From assembly GCA_963589425.1 (NCBI GenBank), contig CAVAKZ010000004.1, positions 22,124 through 86,123 on the forward strand: 64,000 nt of DNA, given 5' to 3'. A program made the position numbers and the translations under genes. The notes under the pieces were generated by a model, which saw only the letters and a program-made list of their open reading frames with translations, had not been told where the DNA came from and made no database searches. Positions within the stretch are counted from its first letter, which is position 1, and every line of letters starts with the position of its first letter. The DNA comes from CAKRJP01 sp963589425. GTDB taxonomy: Bacteria; Bacillota; Clostridia; Lachnospirales; Lachnospiraceae. This document shows positions 53,427 through 62,814 of the stretch, in pieces.

Positions 53427-54788
53427 CTAGCTTTCAAAAATAGTTCCTTTTCGGAATCTTGCACATCCCGGCATTACTTTCATCAGCACATAGTAGACAA
53501 GTCCTGTTGGTATCAAACTTACATACCAAGACAAATCCATAATCAAAAGGGAACACAAGGATCCTACTACGATAGCAATGATAGCTGCCCAGTTAATCCC
53601 TTTAAAGGCCCCTTCTTTATCATACATATCATTGATATCCAACTTCTGTTTTCTAAGAATGTAGTAGTCTACAGCCATTACTGCAAAGATTGGTCCCAAG
53701 AAGGCTGAGTAGAACTGGGTAAACAAACTAAGTCCTGCTGCCGATTCTGCAGTTACCAATTTCCATGGCATTACACAAGCTGACAAAATGCCAACTAAAA
53801 TAGTTGCATGGGTCCATTTCACATGGAAGGACTCCATCAAAATATAGGCCGGCGGTACGATGTTATTTAATACATTAGTTGTTACCTGAGCAAATGCAAT
53901 AAAGAGAAGAGTTACTACTGTAAGGACCTTGCTTCCCATAAGGGTAGAAAACACAGTCACTGGGTCACTATTTCCAGTTGCCGCAGTTACCAAAAGTCCA
54001 ATCAGGCCCATAAACAAGGTTACCGGAAGAATCGCTACTGTATACAAGCTTCCAGTAAATACTGGTCCCACATTCTCCTTTACGTTACGAGAATAGTCTG
54101 ATGCATTAATAATCATAGTTGAATAAATCCCAAGGAAAGATGTGGTTGCTGCCCAGAATGGCATTCCCCAAGTTCCTTTTATTCCAGAAAATACATCTCC
54201 AATCTCGCTGGAGAAATTTACATTTACAATGTAAAGCATGTAAATTAAGATAGCAATAATAAAAATACAAGAAATATTTTCCAACCATTTAATTCCTTCA
54301 AATCCCTTAATTGCAAGAGCAACCTGAAGGATGGTAAAGAGAGCATACACCACAACTAAGTTGTCGATTCCAAACAGAATTTTAAAGCAACTATTGATAG
54401 CTCCTGCTCCTACCCAGCTTTGATACCCAAACCAAACAATAGCAGGAAGACCCCGGAGAACTCCCGGAATCTTCACTCCCTGAGTACCAAAGCTGCTTCT
54501 CATCTGTACAGAGAATCCAATACCATATTTATGACCACAGTTACCAATCAACACCAAAGCAACTGCAATTACCAGGCATCCAATGCACATAGCAATAATT
54601 GCTTGGGCCACAGTTAATGCTCCGATCAAACTGGCTCCCATGGAGAAAGTTCCAATAGAAACACATCCTCCCATAAAACTCGCCACATAAGAAAGCGGAT
54701 CCATAATACGTTTTTTTGTTGGCTGCAGGTCTTCATTTACCCCTTCAACCAATGCTGGGTTTAGTTCCCGATTATCCACAATACTCAT
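53427..54788 (-). CDS. NCS1-family nucleobase/allantoin permease (copy 1)
   Basis: 453 residues, twelve helices. MDPLSYVASFMGGCVSIGTFSMG, KIPGVLRGLPAIVWFGYQSWVGAGA and the LNNIVPPAYILME segment are NCS1 (CodB/PucI/AllP) features. It imports a purine- or hydantoin-type ring with a cation. Twelve bases after the allantoinase at 54801, hence likely an allantoin (or related ureide) importer. It is a paralogue of 56230-57594. Confidence 0.85.
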   Translation of the reverse strand: MSIVDNRELNPALVEGVNEDLQPTKKRIMDPLSYVASFMGGCVSIGTFSMGASLIGALTVAQAIIAMCIGCLVIAVALVLIGNCGHKYGIGFSVQMRSSFGTQGVKIPGVLRGLPAIVWFGYQSWVGAGAINSCFKILFGIDNLVVVYALFTILQVALAIKGFEGIKWLENISCIFIIAILIYMLYIVNVNFSSEIGDVFSGIKGTWGMPFWAATTSFLGIYSTMIINASDYSRNVKENVGPVFTGSLYTVAILPVTLFMGLIGLLVTAATGNSDPVTVFSTLMGSKVLTVVTLLFIAFAQVTTNVLNNIVPPAYILMESFHVKWTHATILVGILSACVMPWKLVTAESAAGLSLFTQFYSAFLGPIFAVMAVDYYILRKQKLDINDMYDKEGAFKGINWAAIIAIVVGSLCSLLIMDLSWYVSLIPTGLVYYVLMKVMPGCARFRKGTIFES

Positions 54789-54800
54789 AATTATCTCCTT

Positions 54801-56174
54801 TTACTTCACACGAGTCACCAGGTTCCCCAGACCCTTATTTGCTACAATTTTTCCATCTTCCTGAACCACATTTCCCCGAACCATGGTCATAACAGGAAGG
54901 CCTTTTCCCTCTAAGCCCACGAAAGCAGAAATCTTATTCACATAAAGCAGAGATTCTTCTGTAATTTTCCACTCTTTATCCGGATCTACAATTAAAAGGT
55001 CAGCATCAAATCCCACTTTGATATCCCCCTTCTTTCCATAGATGACAAAAGCCTTCGCCGGAAGTACTGACATTGCCTTCGCCAGTACTGTCGGACACAC
55101 TCCACGTTTTACTACGCCTTCGCTGAAGGCCGCCTGAAATCCGCTTTGAATTCCAGAGCAGCCGCCCCACACATCAAATACTGTCTCAATTTTCTGTCCT
55201 AAGATTTCATTATGTTTCTCATCATAAGAACAAGGAGAATGATCAGAGGCAATACCACTAAAGACTCCTGCCTTTACATACTCCCACATTTCTTCCACTG
55301 CTTCCTTGGGCTGAAGAATAGGAGCACATTTGTAAAGAGGTCCCTTTTCGATTACATCATCCCTGGTAAAGGTCAGATAATGGGTACAGGTTTCTGCAGT
55401 AATATCATACCCTTCATCCTGAGCTGCCTTAATCTTCTTTGCCACTGCCGGATGAGATACATGACAAATGTGAGCCTTACAACCGGTAGCCTTAGCAATT
55501 TCAATAATAGCATCGGTAGCCACAATCTCAGCCACTACCGGTCTGGACTCTAAGAAGCCCTCCCAATCATTGCGGCCGGCTTCCTTCATTCGTTTCTCTT
55601 GATTTTTAATAATGGAGTAATCCTCACAGTGGAAGCCTGCACGTCCATCAAATGTTTTGATAATATCCATAGCTTCCATGGCCTGACCATAATTCAAGGA
55701 CTCATAGTCAGGAGAGACCGGTCCGATAAAGGACTTAAAAGCTACACAGCCCTTCTCATCTAGGTCTTTTAAATCTCCAAAATTATAGCTGGTAAGCCCT
55801 CCCCAAAAACAGTAATCTACATAAGCATTAGGAGATACTTTATTTTCCTTAAAATCAAAAGCCTTGACATTGGTCATACAGGGATCATTTTGCAGAGGCA
55901 TATCAATCACTGTGGTATAGCCTCCCAAAGCTGCCGCTGCCGTTCCATGTTCGTAATCCTCTCTCCACTCAAAGCCAGGATCATTTAGGTGGGCATGGGT
56001 ATCAATGGCTCCAGGGAAAATATAATTGCCTTTAGCATCGATAATCTTTTCTGCCTTCGCATCTATATTCTTCGCAAGAACAGCTGCAATTTTTCCATCT
56101 TTTACTGCAACACTTCCTTCTGTAATCCCATCAGCAGTGACAATTCTTCCGTTTTTAATCCAAACATCATACAT
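54801..56174 (-). CDS. allB: Allantoinase / cyclic amidohydrolase (copy 1)
   Basis: 457 residues, dihydroorotase-hydantoinase superfamily. Metal site complete: DTHAHLNDPG, carboxylated lysine in AFKSFIGP, GFHCEDYS, HICHVSHPA and the aspartate in SDHSPCSYDEKH. TVIDMPLQNDP is an allantoinase-type block. It opens the allantoin ring to allantoate. Since a second allantoinase lies upstream in the same unit, one of the two may prefer another cyclic ureide. Start has AGGTAG before it. Confidence 0.82.
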   Translation of the reverse strand: MYDVWIKNGRIVTADGITEGSVAVKDGKIAAVLAKNIDAKAEKIIDAKGNYIFPGAIDTHAHLNDPGFEWREDYEHGTAAAALGGYTTVIDMPLQNDPCMTNVKAFDFKENKVSPNAYVDYCFWGGLTSYNFGDLKDLDEKGCVAFKSFIGPVSPDYESLNYGQAMEAMDIIKTFDGRAGFHCEDYSIIKNQEKRMKEAGRNDWEGFLESRPVVAEIVATDAIIEIAKATGCKAHICHVSHPAVAKKIKAAQDEGYDITAETCTHYLTFTRDDVIEKGPLYKCAPILQPKEAVEEMWEYVKAGVFSGIASDHSPCSYDEKHNEILGQKIETVFDVWGGCSGIQSGFQAAFSEGVVKRGVCPTVLAKAMSVLPAKAFVIYGKKGDIKVGFDADLLIVDPDKEWKITEESLLYVNKISAFVGLEGKGLPVMTMVRGNVVQEDGKIVANKGLGNLVTRVK

Positions 56175-56229
56175 AAGCGCTACCTCCTTTATTTTTTCAT
56201 TCTCTTTATTAGCTATACTTTTTCAAGTT

Positions 56230-57594
56230 TTACTTATCTAAAATTGTACCTTTTCTAAAGCCTGCACAGGATGGCATCAACTTCATTCCAAAATAGTAAA
56301 TCAAACCGGTAGGTATGGTTGCTGTAAAGAAAGAAATATCTACATTAAAGAGTCCAATCACAGCTCCTACTGCTATAGCAATAATAGCCGCCCAGTTTAC
56401 ACCCTTGTGATCTCCATCTTCCAGATACAGATCCTTTAACAAAGCTTCAGAAACCTTTCTTCTATGAAGAATAAAGTAATCAGTAATTAATACAGCAAAG
56501 ATTGGTCCAAAGAAGGCTGTATAAATCTTACAGAACAGGGCAAGGCCTGCTGCTGAGCTGTCATTGGTAAGAATCCATGGGCAGGTACAAACTGCCAAGA
56601 TACCCACTACAATAACCGCTGTCTTATGCTTCATCTTAAATACATCCATAAAGGCATAAGCCGGAGGAATAACATTAGATGCTAAGTTAGTAGATAACTG
56701 AGCCATAATAATAAAGCAAAGAGTTACCACCAATACCAACTTGCTGTCTACCATCTCATAGAAGGCATTGATGGGATTTGCCACTCCTGTAGCTGAGCAA
56801 GCCATAGCGCCGATCATTCCAAGGAGGACTGTTGCAGGAACCATGGATAAGAAGTAAGACACGCCACGAACCGGTGCCGAATATCCATCCTTCATTTCGC
56901 GGGAATAGTCACCGGCATTTAACATAACGGTAGTGCTGTTTCCAAAGAAGGCGATAATTGCTGCAACAAATGGCATTCCCCAGGTTCCTTCACTTCCCAA
57001 AAGATTGGTAGAAATGGCATCCCACTGGGTGGTCAGGCACAGATACAAAAGATAGAACATAGCCAGCACAATTACCACACCACCTACATTACCAACCCAT
57101 TTTGCTCCCTGGAATCCCTTGGTAGATAAATAAATTTGCACTAACTGAAACAGTATAAAGAAAATTACATATCCATAAGGAATATCAAGGCCAAAGGCAC
57201 GGAAAATATTATTAATAGCCGTACCACCAAGCCAGGTCTGATAACCATACCAAACAATGGCCGGCAAGCCTCTTAAGAATACCGGTACAATACTTCCCTT
57301 TGTACCGAAGGCCATTTTAAGCTGCACCGCATAAGGGGCGCCTGTTACATAAGAAAACTGATCATTGGCTGCGATTCCCACTACCAAAATAGTAGAACCT
57401 ATCAGCACTGCCAAAAACAACTGCAACAAATTCAAACCATTGTCCAACTGAGAGGAACCCATAGATAAGGTTCCAATAGAAATACATCCTCCCAGCCAAA
57501 GCATAGTATTGGAAGTCCAGTCCATAATTCGATCTTCTTTTTTGATCGGAGCTATGGAGCTTGCTTCCTTCTTTTCATTCTTTATATCACTCAT
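56230..57594 (-). CDS. NCS1-family nucleobase/allantoin permease (copy 2)
   Basis: 454 residues, twelve helices. MLWLGGCISIGTLSMG, VPVFLRGLPAIVWYGYQTWL and NLASNVIPPAYAFMD match NCS1 transporters. Paralogue of the 53427-54788 gene, with the same C-terminal CAGFRKGTI ending. It lies 25 bases after the allantoinase at 57620, suggesting duplication of an allantoinase-permease pair. Confidence 0.85.
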   Translation of the reverse strand: MSDIKNEKKEASSIAPIKKEDRIMDWTSNTMLWLGGCISIGTLSMGSSQLDNGLNLLQLFLAVLIGSTILVVGIAANDQFSYVTGAPYAVQLKMAFGTKGSIVPVFLRGLPAIVWYGYQTWLGGTAINNIFRAFGLDIPYGYVIFFILFQLVQIYLSTKGFQGAKWVGNVGGVVIVLAMFYLLYLCLTTQWDAISTNLLGSEGTWGMPFVAAIIAFFGNSTTVMLNAGDYSREMKDGYSAPVRGVSYFLSMVPATVLLGMIGAMACSATGVANPINAFYEMVDSKLVLVVTLCFIIMAQLSTNLASNVIPPAYAFMDVFKMKHKTAVIVVGILAVCTCPWILTNDSSAAGLALFCKIYTAFFGPIFAVLITDYFILHRRKVSEALLKDLYLEDGDHKGVNWAAIIAIAVGAVIGLFNVDISFFTATIPTGLIYYFGMKLMPSCAGFRKGTILDK

Positions 57595-57619
57595 AAACTC
57601 TCTCCTTGCAATTCGCTTC

Positions 57620-59023
57620 TTACTTTACTGGTGTAATGTAGGCCCCGTATCCGATGGCATCCTCTTTGTAGGCTCCGTCTTCTACCACTATTTTCCCTCG
57701 GATAATAGTATGCGTCGGAGCACCTTTTCCTGTAAGACCATCAAAACAGCTTACATGCCCCTTAGTAAGAAGTTTCTCCTGGTCACATTTCCACTCTTTG
57801 TTAGGATCTACAATTACGATATCGCCGTCAAAGCCCAGCTCAAAAGCGCCTTTTCTTCCATACAGACCAAAGACCTTGGCAGGATTATAATCCATAACTT
57901 TTGCAATCAAGCTAGGACTTAGTTTCTTTTGATGTACCACCATGTCAAACATCATAGGAAGAAAGTACTGGATGGAGTTTAGTCCGCCCCAGGCCTGCCA
58001 GATATCCTTTGTGGCATTGTCTTTTTCCTCATCAGCTGCCGGAGAATGATCGGATCCCACGCAAGAAAGGGTTCCATCTAAAACGTAATCCCAGAGTTTT
58101 TCCATATCCTCTTTCTTACGCATAGGCGGTGTACACTTTGCAGGAGCCCCCTTTTCAAATACAAAGTCTTCTGTAAATCCAAGATAATGAGGGCAGGTTT
58201 CTGCCGTAATAGGAAGTCCCTCATAAATCGCTTCCTTTACCACCTGTGCAACCATTGGATGGCTGACATGACAAATATGAACTCTTCCTCCTGTGGCTCT
58301 TGCCATATCAATAATATTTTTGGTAGCCACATACTCAGTCCAAACGTCATGGGAATCTAAGAAATCACGAATCTTTTCCTGATTACTTCTTCCCTCTTTC
58401 GCCTTAGCCTCCCGTTCCATCTCACGAACCTGACCAAACTCTTCACAGTGGAAACCACAGAGGGCCTTGTAAGGTTTTAAAATCTCCAGTGCCCTACGGA
58501 CATTACCCAAATTCACCGTTGGGAAGAGATCCCCATTGGGGCAGGTAAAGCCCTTAAAGGCAGCCACTCCACAATTGTGCAGGTCCACAAGGTCTTTCAT
58601 ATTGTTCTTAACAGAACCCGGCTTATCATCATAGTCTCCTACAATCCCACCCCACAAAGCAAAATCCACTAGGGAGTGCTTACTGATCTTTCCCATCTTC
58701 AGGTCAAAGATCTCTTTGTTCATTAAAGACGGATCATTGTTTAACGGCATATCAATGAGTGTAGTGCATCCTGCTACTGCAGCAGCTCGAGATCCTGTCT
58801 CAAAATCCTCCCTATACTCAAAACCGGGCTCATTCAGATGAGCGTGACAGTCAATGATTCCTGGGAACACATAGTTACCCTGTGCATCAATAACCTCCTT
58901 CGCCCAAGCCTCATTGCCCGGTGTAAGAAATGCCGCGTATTTACCGTCTGTGATCGCAATATCAGCTTCATAAATGCGATCCGGAGTTACAAGTTTGCCA
59001 TTTCTAATTAGCAAGTCATACAT
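57620..59023 (-). CDS. allB: Allantoinase / cyclic amidohydrolase (copy 2)
   Basis: 467 residues from the ATG at 59023, with AGGAGG before it. Metal site complete: DCHAHLNEPG, AFKGFTCP, GFHCEEFG, HICHVSHPM, and the aspartate in GSDHSPAADEEK. LIDMPLNNDPS is the allantoinase-type block, closer to known AllB proteins than copy 1. First gene of the unit ending at 53332. Confidence 0.85.
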   Translation of the reverse strand: MYDLLIRNGKLVTPDRIYEADIAITDGKYAAFLTPGNEAWAKEVIDAQGNYVFPGIIDCHAHLNEPGFEYREDFETGSRAAAVAGCTTLIDMPLNNDPSLMNKEIFDLKMGKISKHSLVDFALWGGIVGDYDDKPGSVKNNMKDLVDLHNCGVAAFKGFTCPNGDLFPTVNLGNVRRALEILKPYKALCGFHCEEFGQVREMEREAKAKEGRSNQEKIRDFLDSHDVWTEYVATKNIIDMARATGGRVHICHVSHPMVAQVVKEAIYEGLPITAETCPHYLGFTEDFVFEKGAPAKCTPPMRKKEDMEKLWDYVLDGTLSCVGSDHSPAADEEKDNATKDIWQAWGGLNSIQYFLPMMFDMVVHQKKLSPSLIAKVMDYNPAKVFGLYGRKGAFELGFDGDIVIVDPNKEWKCDQEKLLTKGHVSCFDGLTGKGAPTHTIIRGKIVVEDGAYKEDAIGYGAYITPVK

Positions 59024-59207
59024 AACCTTTTGCCTCCTATCCAACGCATACGCGCCTTATGAAATTTTTATAGGCTTATTTTAATATAGGACTGTTAAAA
59101 TTACAATACCCTATGTTACTACAAATTTTAGTTTGTTTTTGTGTATATTGTATAGTTTCTTGCTGTTTTCAAGGCTTTTTATGTCGTTTATTTGTTAACA
59201 ATTTAAA

Positions 59208-59240
59208 ATGCTAAAATCCAGTTTCAATATTTTCAACCGG
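59208..59240 (-). promoter_or_regulatory. Promoter and candidate operator of the allantoinase-NCS1 unit
   Basis: TTGAAA (59236-59231), 17-base spacer, TAGCAT (59213-59208), minus strand. AACCGG/CCAGTT half-sites (59235-59240 and 59218-59223, spacer 11) straddle the -35, so on the minus strand CCGGTTGAAAA is read, matching CCAGTTGAAAA at the allE promoter. A ~185-base leader follows; no other element seen in it. Confidence 0.55.
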
Positions 59241-59278
59241 TTTTTATTTTGTATGATCAAATTTCTCCAACAAGACAA

Positions 59279-59323
59279 GAAATGAGACATACAGATCGCA
59301 CCAAAATCCATATGTCTCATTTC
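59279..59323 (-). terminator. Hairpin after the surface repeat protein gene
   Basis: Perfect 13-base arms GAAATGAGACATA and TATGTCTCATTTC with a 19-base loop, ~40 bases after the stop of the 59363 gene; only a loose T-rich tail follows on the minus strand. Confidence 0.65.
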
Positions 59324-59362
59324 CAAAAATAAAGTAGTCACCAATATTCAATTTTTAGATAT

Positions 59363-60805
59363 TTATTTAGCTTTTTTCTTCTTTATGCCAAGTCCTGCAA
59401 CTACACTTAAAGAAGCTAAGAACAGGCTCATATAGAATGGCATCTGTCTGGCATCTCCGGTTTTTGGAGCAGTTTTTGTCACTGCAGTTGTAACAGTCTT
59501 TGGGGCAGTTTTTGTCACTGCAGTTGCGACAGTCTTCGTCTCAGGGTTTGCCGCAGTCTTGGAAGCCTGAGTTTTCGTCGTGGAAGTCACCTTGCTTGCA
59601 GCAACCTTCTTGTTTACAGTGAATTTTGCAGTTGCCTTTCCACTTGCAGAAACAATACTCAAGCTATGGTCTCCCTCTGACAGACTTGCAACAAAATCTT
59701 CATTCAAAGTAACAATTGTGCTTCCTTCTTTTACTGTATAATTACTTTCATCTACAGTTTTTCCATCAAGCTCAACGCAGATAAAATCTTCATAGGCTGC
59801 ATCTGATGTAAAGGATAAGGCCTTCTTTTCACCTGCTGTTACAGTTGCTCCATCACCCTCGGTTATAACAGGAGCAAGTTTTTCAAGAACTGTATCTGCC
59901 TTAGTGATTTCAGTCTCTGTCTTATCATCACTAAAATACTTATTACAGTCATCACAGTGCCAGTATGTGCTGTTACCTTCTTTTGCAGCAGTAGCAGCTA
60001 CTCCCTCTGTTTTTTTCAAGCTGTGACCTGTTGCTTTTCCTGTCTGTACAGTCTTTTCCTGAGCCACAAATGCTGTATTTGTAAAGCTTGCACGGTAGCT
60101 TGTTAGTTCCGGTAATACGCAAGTCTTTTCCTGCACTAGCGTCGGTGTTGCAGTTGCCGTTTCACTTTCCTTATCGGTGCATACAGAACAGCTTCTTGTA
60201 GCTGTACATGTCTTATTATCATTACTCCACGTGTAGCTTGCTTGGCCGTAGCTGTGACCTGTTGCCTCTCCTGTCTGTACAGTCTTTTCCTGAGCCACAA
60301 ATGCTGTATTTGTAAAGTTTGCACGGCAGCTTGTCAGTTCCGATAATACGCAAGTCTTTTCCTGCACTAGCGTCGGTGTTGCAGTTGCCGTTTCACTTTC
60401 CTTATCGGTGCATACAGAACAGCTTCTTGTAGCTGTACATGTCTTATTATCATTACTCCACGTGTAGCTTGCTTGGCCGTAGCTGTGACCTGTTGCCTCT
60501 CCTGTCTGTACAGTCTTTTCCTGAGGCACAAATGCTGTATTTGTAAATCTTGCAATATAGTTTGTTACTTCTGGCCGATCACAATCTTTTTCCTGCCATA
60601 ACATCGGTGTTGTAGTAACCGTTTCTTTCATTTGAAACATGCAAAACTTACAAAGTCCTAGAGCTGTACAGGTCTTGTAATCATCACTCCATGTGTAGCT
60701 TACGCTTACAGGCTGGTGATTACAACTATAATTTGCATATGCAGGCGTCACTCCGAAGAAAATCAAGCATACAACCCAAATAAACAGTTTTCTGATTTTA
60801 TTCAT
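59363..60805 (-). CDS. Cell-surface protein with cysteine-rich 77-residue repeats and sorting signal
   Basis: 480 residues. Signal peptide 1-~25 (LFIWVVCLIFFGVTPAYA). Three ~77-residue repeats (~28-260), the second and third nearly identical, each with paired cysteines (SYTWSNDNKTCTA, RSCSVCTDKES). Next comes a WHCDDCNKYFSDD segment, an Ig/X2-like domain (~315-400), a Thr/Lys-rich linker, and a C-terminal PKTGD motif, hydrophobic helix and KKKKAK tail, that is, a sortase-type signal. It should be exported and wall-anchored. It starts 32 bases after the Ntn-hydrolase gene, so both are one unit. Role unknown. Confidence 0.78.
   Translation of the reverse strand: MNKIRKLFIWVVCLIFFGVTPAYANYSCNHQPVSVSYTWSDDYKTCTALGLCKFCMFQMKETVTTTPMLWQEKDCDRPEVTNYIARFTNTAFVPQEKTVQTGEATGHSYGQASYTWSNDNKTCTATRSCSVCTDKESETATATPTLVQEKTCVLSELTSCRANFTNTAFVAQEKTVQTGEATGHSYGQASYTWSNDNKTCTATRSCSVCTDKESETATATPTLVQEKTCVLPELTSYRASFTNTAFVAQEKTVQTGKATGHSLKKTEGVAATAAKEGNSTYWHCDDCNKYFSDDKTETEITKADTVLEKLAPVITEGDGATVTAGEKKALSFTSDAAYEDFICVELDGKTVDESNYTVKEGSTIVTLNEDFVASLSEGDHSLSIVSASGKATAKFTVNKKVAASKVTSTTKTQASKTAANPETKTVATAVTKTAPKTVTTAVTKTAPKTGDARQMPFYMSLFLASLSVVAGLGIKKKKAK
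60026..60718. repeat. Three 231-base in-frame repeats in the surface protein gene
   Basis: Units begin at 60026, 60257 and 60488. The first two are almost identical at base level, the third (N-terminal in the protein) is diverged, indicating a recent internal duplication. Confidence 0.92.
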
Positions 60806-60837
60806 ATAAAATAATACCTTCCTCTCTCCAAAGTTAT

Positions 60838-62775
60838 TCAGCCATTTTTATGTTTTTGGTAATATTCATCCATCCACTCGTCTCCAGAGTCCTTTGTCAT
60901 CTCCTGATCTCCAAGAGCATAACTCCAAGTATCCTCAAAGTGTCTTCTGAATACCATCTTTAGCACAGGCCTCTTTTGTTTTTCAGATGACTCAATGCAT
61001 CTTTCTATCAAATCATACACTGCAGACCACTGCGTATTACTGGTAATGCTTTTTCCCGGTTCCTGAACCACACTAATTAATGCTTTCCAAGCTACCTCAT
61101 TAGTACATTCCCCTTTATATTCATCCATAAAAGCAATCACCTTATCATATCGATCTTTTCCATGACCATATTTCGTTTCTTTTCCCACTTCATCAATATA
61201 GGATATAAAGAAATTTGTCATTGCTCGCACCGATTCTTCTCCGGTATTCGATGGCACTTTATCCAAAGCAACAAATTCTCTATTTTCTCCCAACTTATAC
61301 TCTACTGCAAGAGCTTTTCCTCTTGAATCTGCAATAAAGAAATGATAGTCTCTTCCAAAAGAAGCAAACATGTTATATTTTTCAAGTAATTTAGCTGCAT
61401 GATCTGCACTCTCAGCTCGGTCTAAGACTAATCTAATTGCAAGGGACGTTGCAATAGTTGGTCTTGTTTTATCAGTAGGCCTCATAGGCGGACTGTCCAA
61501 AGTCAGAACAGCAATAGCTACACCTTTTTCATTCACTCCATCCAAACAAACAAATGGTGCCGCCAAGGCTCCTACATTCCCCGGTTCCAAGGGGTTATTG
61601 GCCCAAATATTATTTAAAGCCGCAAATCCCATAGAAGCATACCGGCCCCCTTCGATTGCCGGACAATACACCAACATACCTGATGTATCTTGAGCAAAAT
61701 CATAATTTCTCCCCATTCTGACTACTCCGTCTATACATTCCATTTTGAAAGCGGTACATCCAAAAGTCCCAAAATTTATATCTGTGATCCTCTTATTAAC
61801 CGGCATTGTCTCATCCAATATAGCTTTTATTAGAGTTGCATCATCTGTAATCTTTGAGTTTATAACCCTATCCAAACTGTAATTATACTTTACTTCCATC
61901 TGGTAAAGTCCATAAGCAAACTTATCTACATACTCTTTCACCAACTTAATGGATTCCAACGTCTCCTTTTTCCCATCTCTTTTTGCATCTGTATAGACAA
62001 GATATTGCATATCTTGAAAACAAGTAGATTCAGTTGCATGATTTCCATGAGAATCTCTTAGTGTCCATGGATTTGCCATTTGAGGATCAAATCCCATCTG
62101 ACGAATATTAAAATCCTTCTTCTCATTTCCAAGTACGACTCCACGAATAGATGTAAATACATTAACATTCTCTACATCTTTTAAATTCACTTCTATTAGT
62201 AACTCTCTTGGAATATTCAAGGATCTTGAAAAAACTTTGCCCTTGGCTTTATGGCCAGAATCATCCTTCATATAGGCATCTGGTTTGCAATTGTCACATT
62301 CCTTAGAAACAATATACATTTCCTTCACATGGTGGTCTTCCTCATATTCCATTTCGAAAGATGAAATTCCAGATACCTTCATATAACTCCGACATGGTGC
62401 AGGCTCTGCCGGCAAGGCAATAACCCCTACTCTTACATAGCTATTATCACTCCCTTGCTCAGTCATCCTGTGTTTCGAGTCATCACACATTTCACATACC
62501 ACAGAAACCTTAACTTTATTATGATCACTTCCGGTAATTGCAGAAAATAACTGCATTCTCGCTTCTCTTACATGATGATCATCACACTTTTCACCATATC
62601 CAAACTCAAATGCTTGGCAAACCACAATATAGTTAAGGGGCAAAATTTCAAAATCAAACTCAAAAATATACTCTTCGCCAATTTTCATTTTCCGCTCTTT
62701 CATATAATCTTTAGGCAAGCCCATAAAAGCACCTGTCATGGTATCTTTTCTTAATTTTAATGCGGATATCAACAT
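60838..62775 (-). CDS. Ntn-type linear amide C-N hydrolase with large N-terminal domain
   Basis: 645 residues from the ATG at 62775 (AAGGAGGG upstream; the GTG two codons earlier lies too close to that site). Residues ~335-600 resemble choloylglycine hydrolase/acyl-CoA:6-APA acyltransferase Ntn enzymes: the likely nucleophile Cys340 in FGCTAFKME, then GVVRMGRNYDF and DGVNEKGVAIAVLTLDSPP. Residues 1-335 are a separate region with CxxC/H-rich pieces (CEMCDDSKH, KECDNCKPD) and no signal peptide. If processed like other Ntn enzymes, this part would be removed or kept as a partner chain. Substrate unknown. First gene before the surface repeat protein. Confidence 0.7.
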   Translation of the reverse strand: MLISALKLRKDTMTGAFMGLPKDYMKERKMKIGEEYIFEFDFEILPLNYIVVCQAFEFGYGEKCDDHHVREARMQLFSAITGSDHNKVKVSVVCEMCDDSKHRMTEQGSDNSYVRVGVIALPAEPAPCRSYMKVSGISSFEMEYEEDHHVKEMYIVSKECDNCKPDAYMKDDSGHKAKGKVFSRSLNIPRELLIEVNLKDVENVNVFTSIRGVVLGNEKKDFNIRQMGFDPQMANPWTLRDSHGNHATESTCFQDMQYLVYTDAKRDGKKETLESIKLVKEYVDKFAYGLYQMEVKYNYSLDRVINSKITDDATLIKAILDETMPVNKRITDINFGTFGCTAFKMECIDGVVRMGRNYDFAQDTSGMLVYCPAIEGGRYASMGFAALNNIWANNPLEPGNVGALAAPFVCLDGVNEKGVAIAVLTLDSPPMRPTDKTRPTIATSLAIRLVLDRAESADHAAKLLEKYNMFASFGRDYHFFIADSRGKALAVEYKLGENREFVALDKVPSNTGEESVRAMTNFFISYIDEVGKETKYGHGKDRYDKVIAFMDEYKGECTNEVAWKALISVVQEPGKSITSNTQWSAVYDLIERCIESSEKQKRPVLKMVFRRHFEDTWSYALGDQEMTKDSGDEWMDEYYQKHKNG

Positions 62776-62814
62776 TAGCACTCCCTCCTTTCTACTTCAT
62801 TTTCTCTTTCTCTT

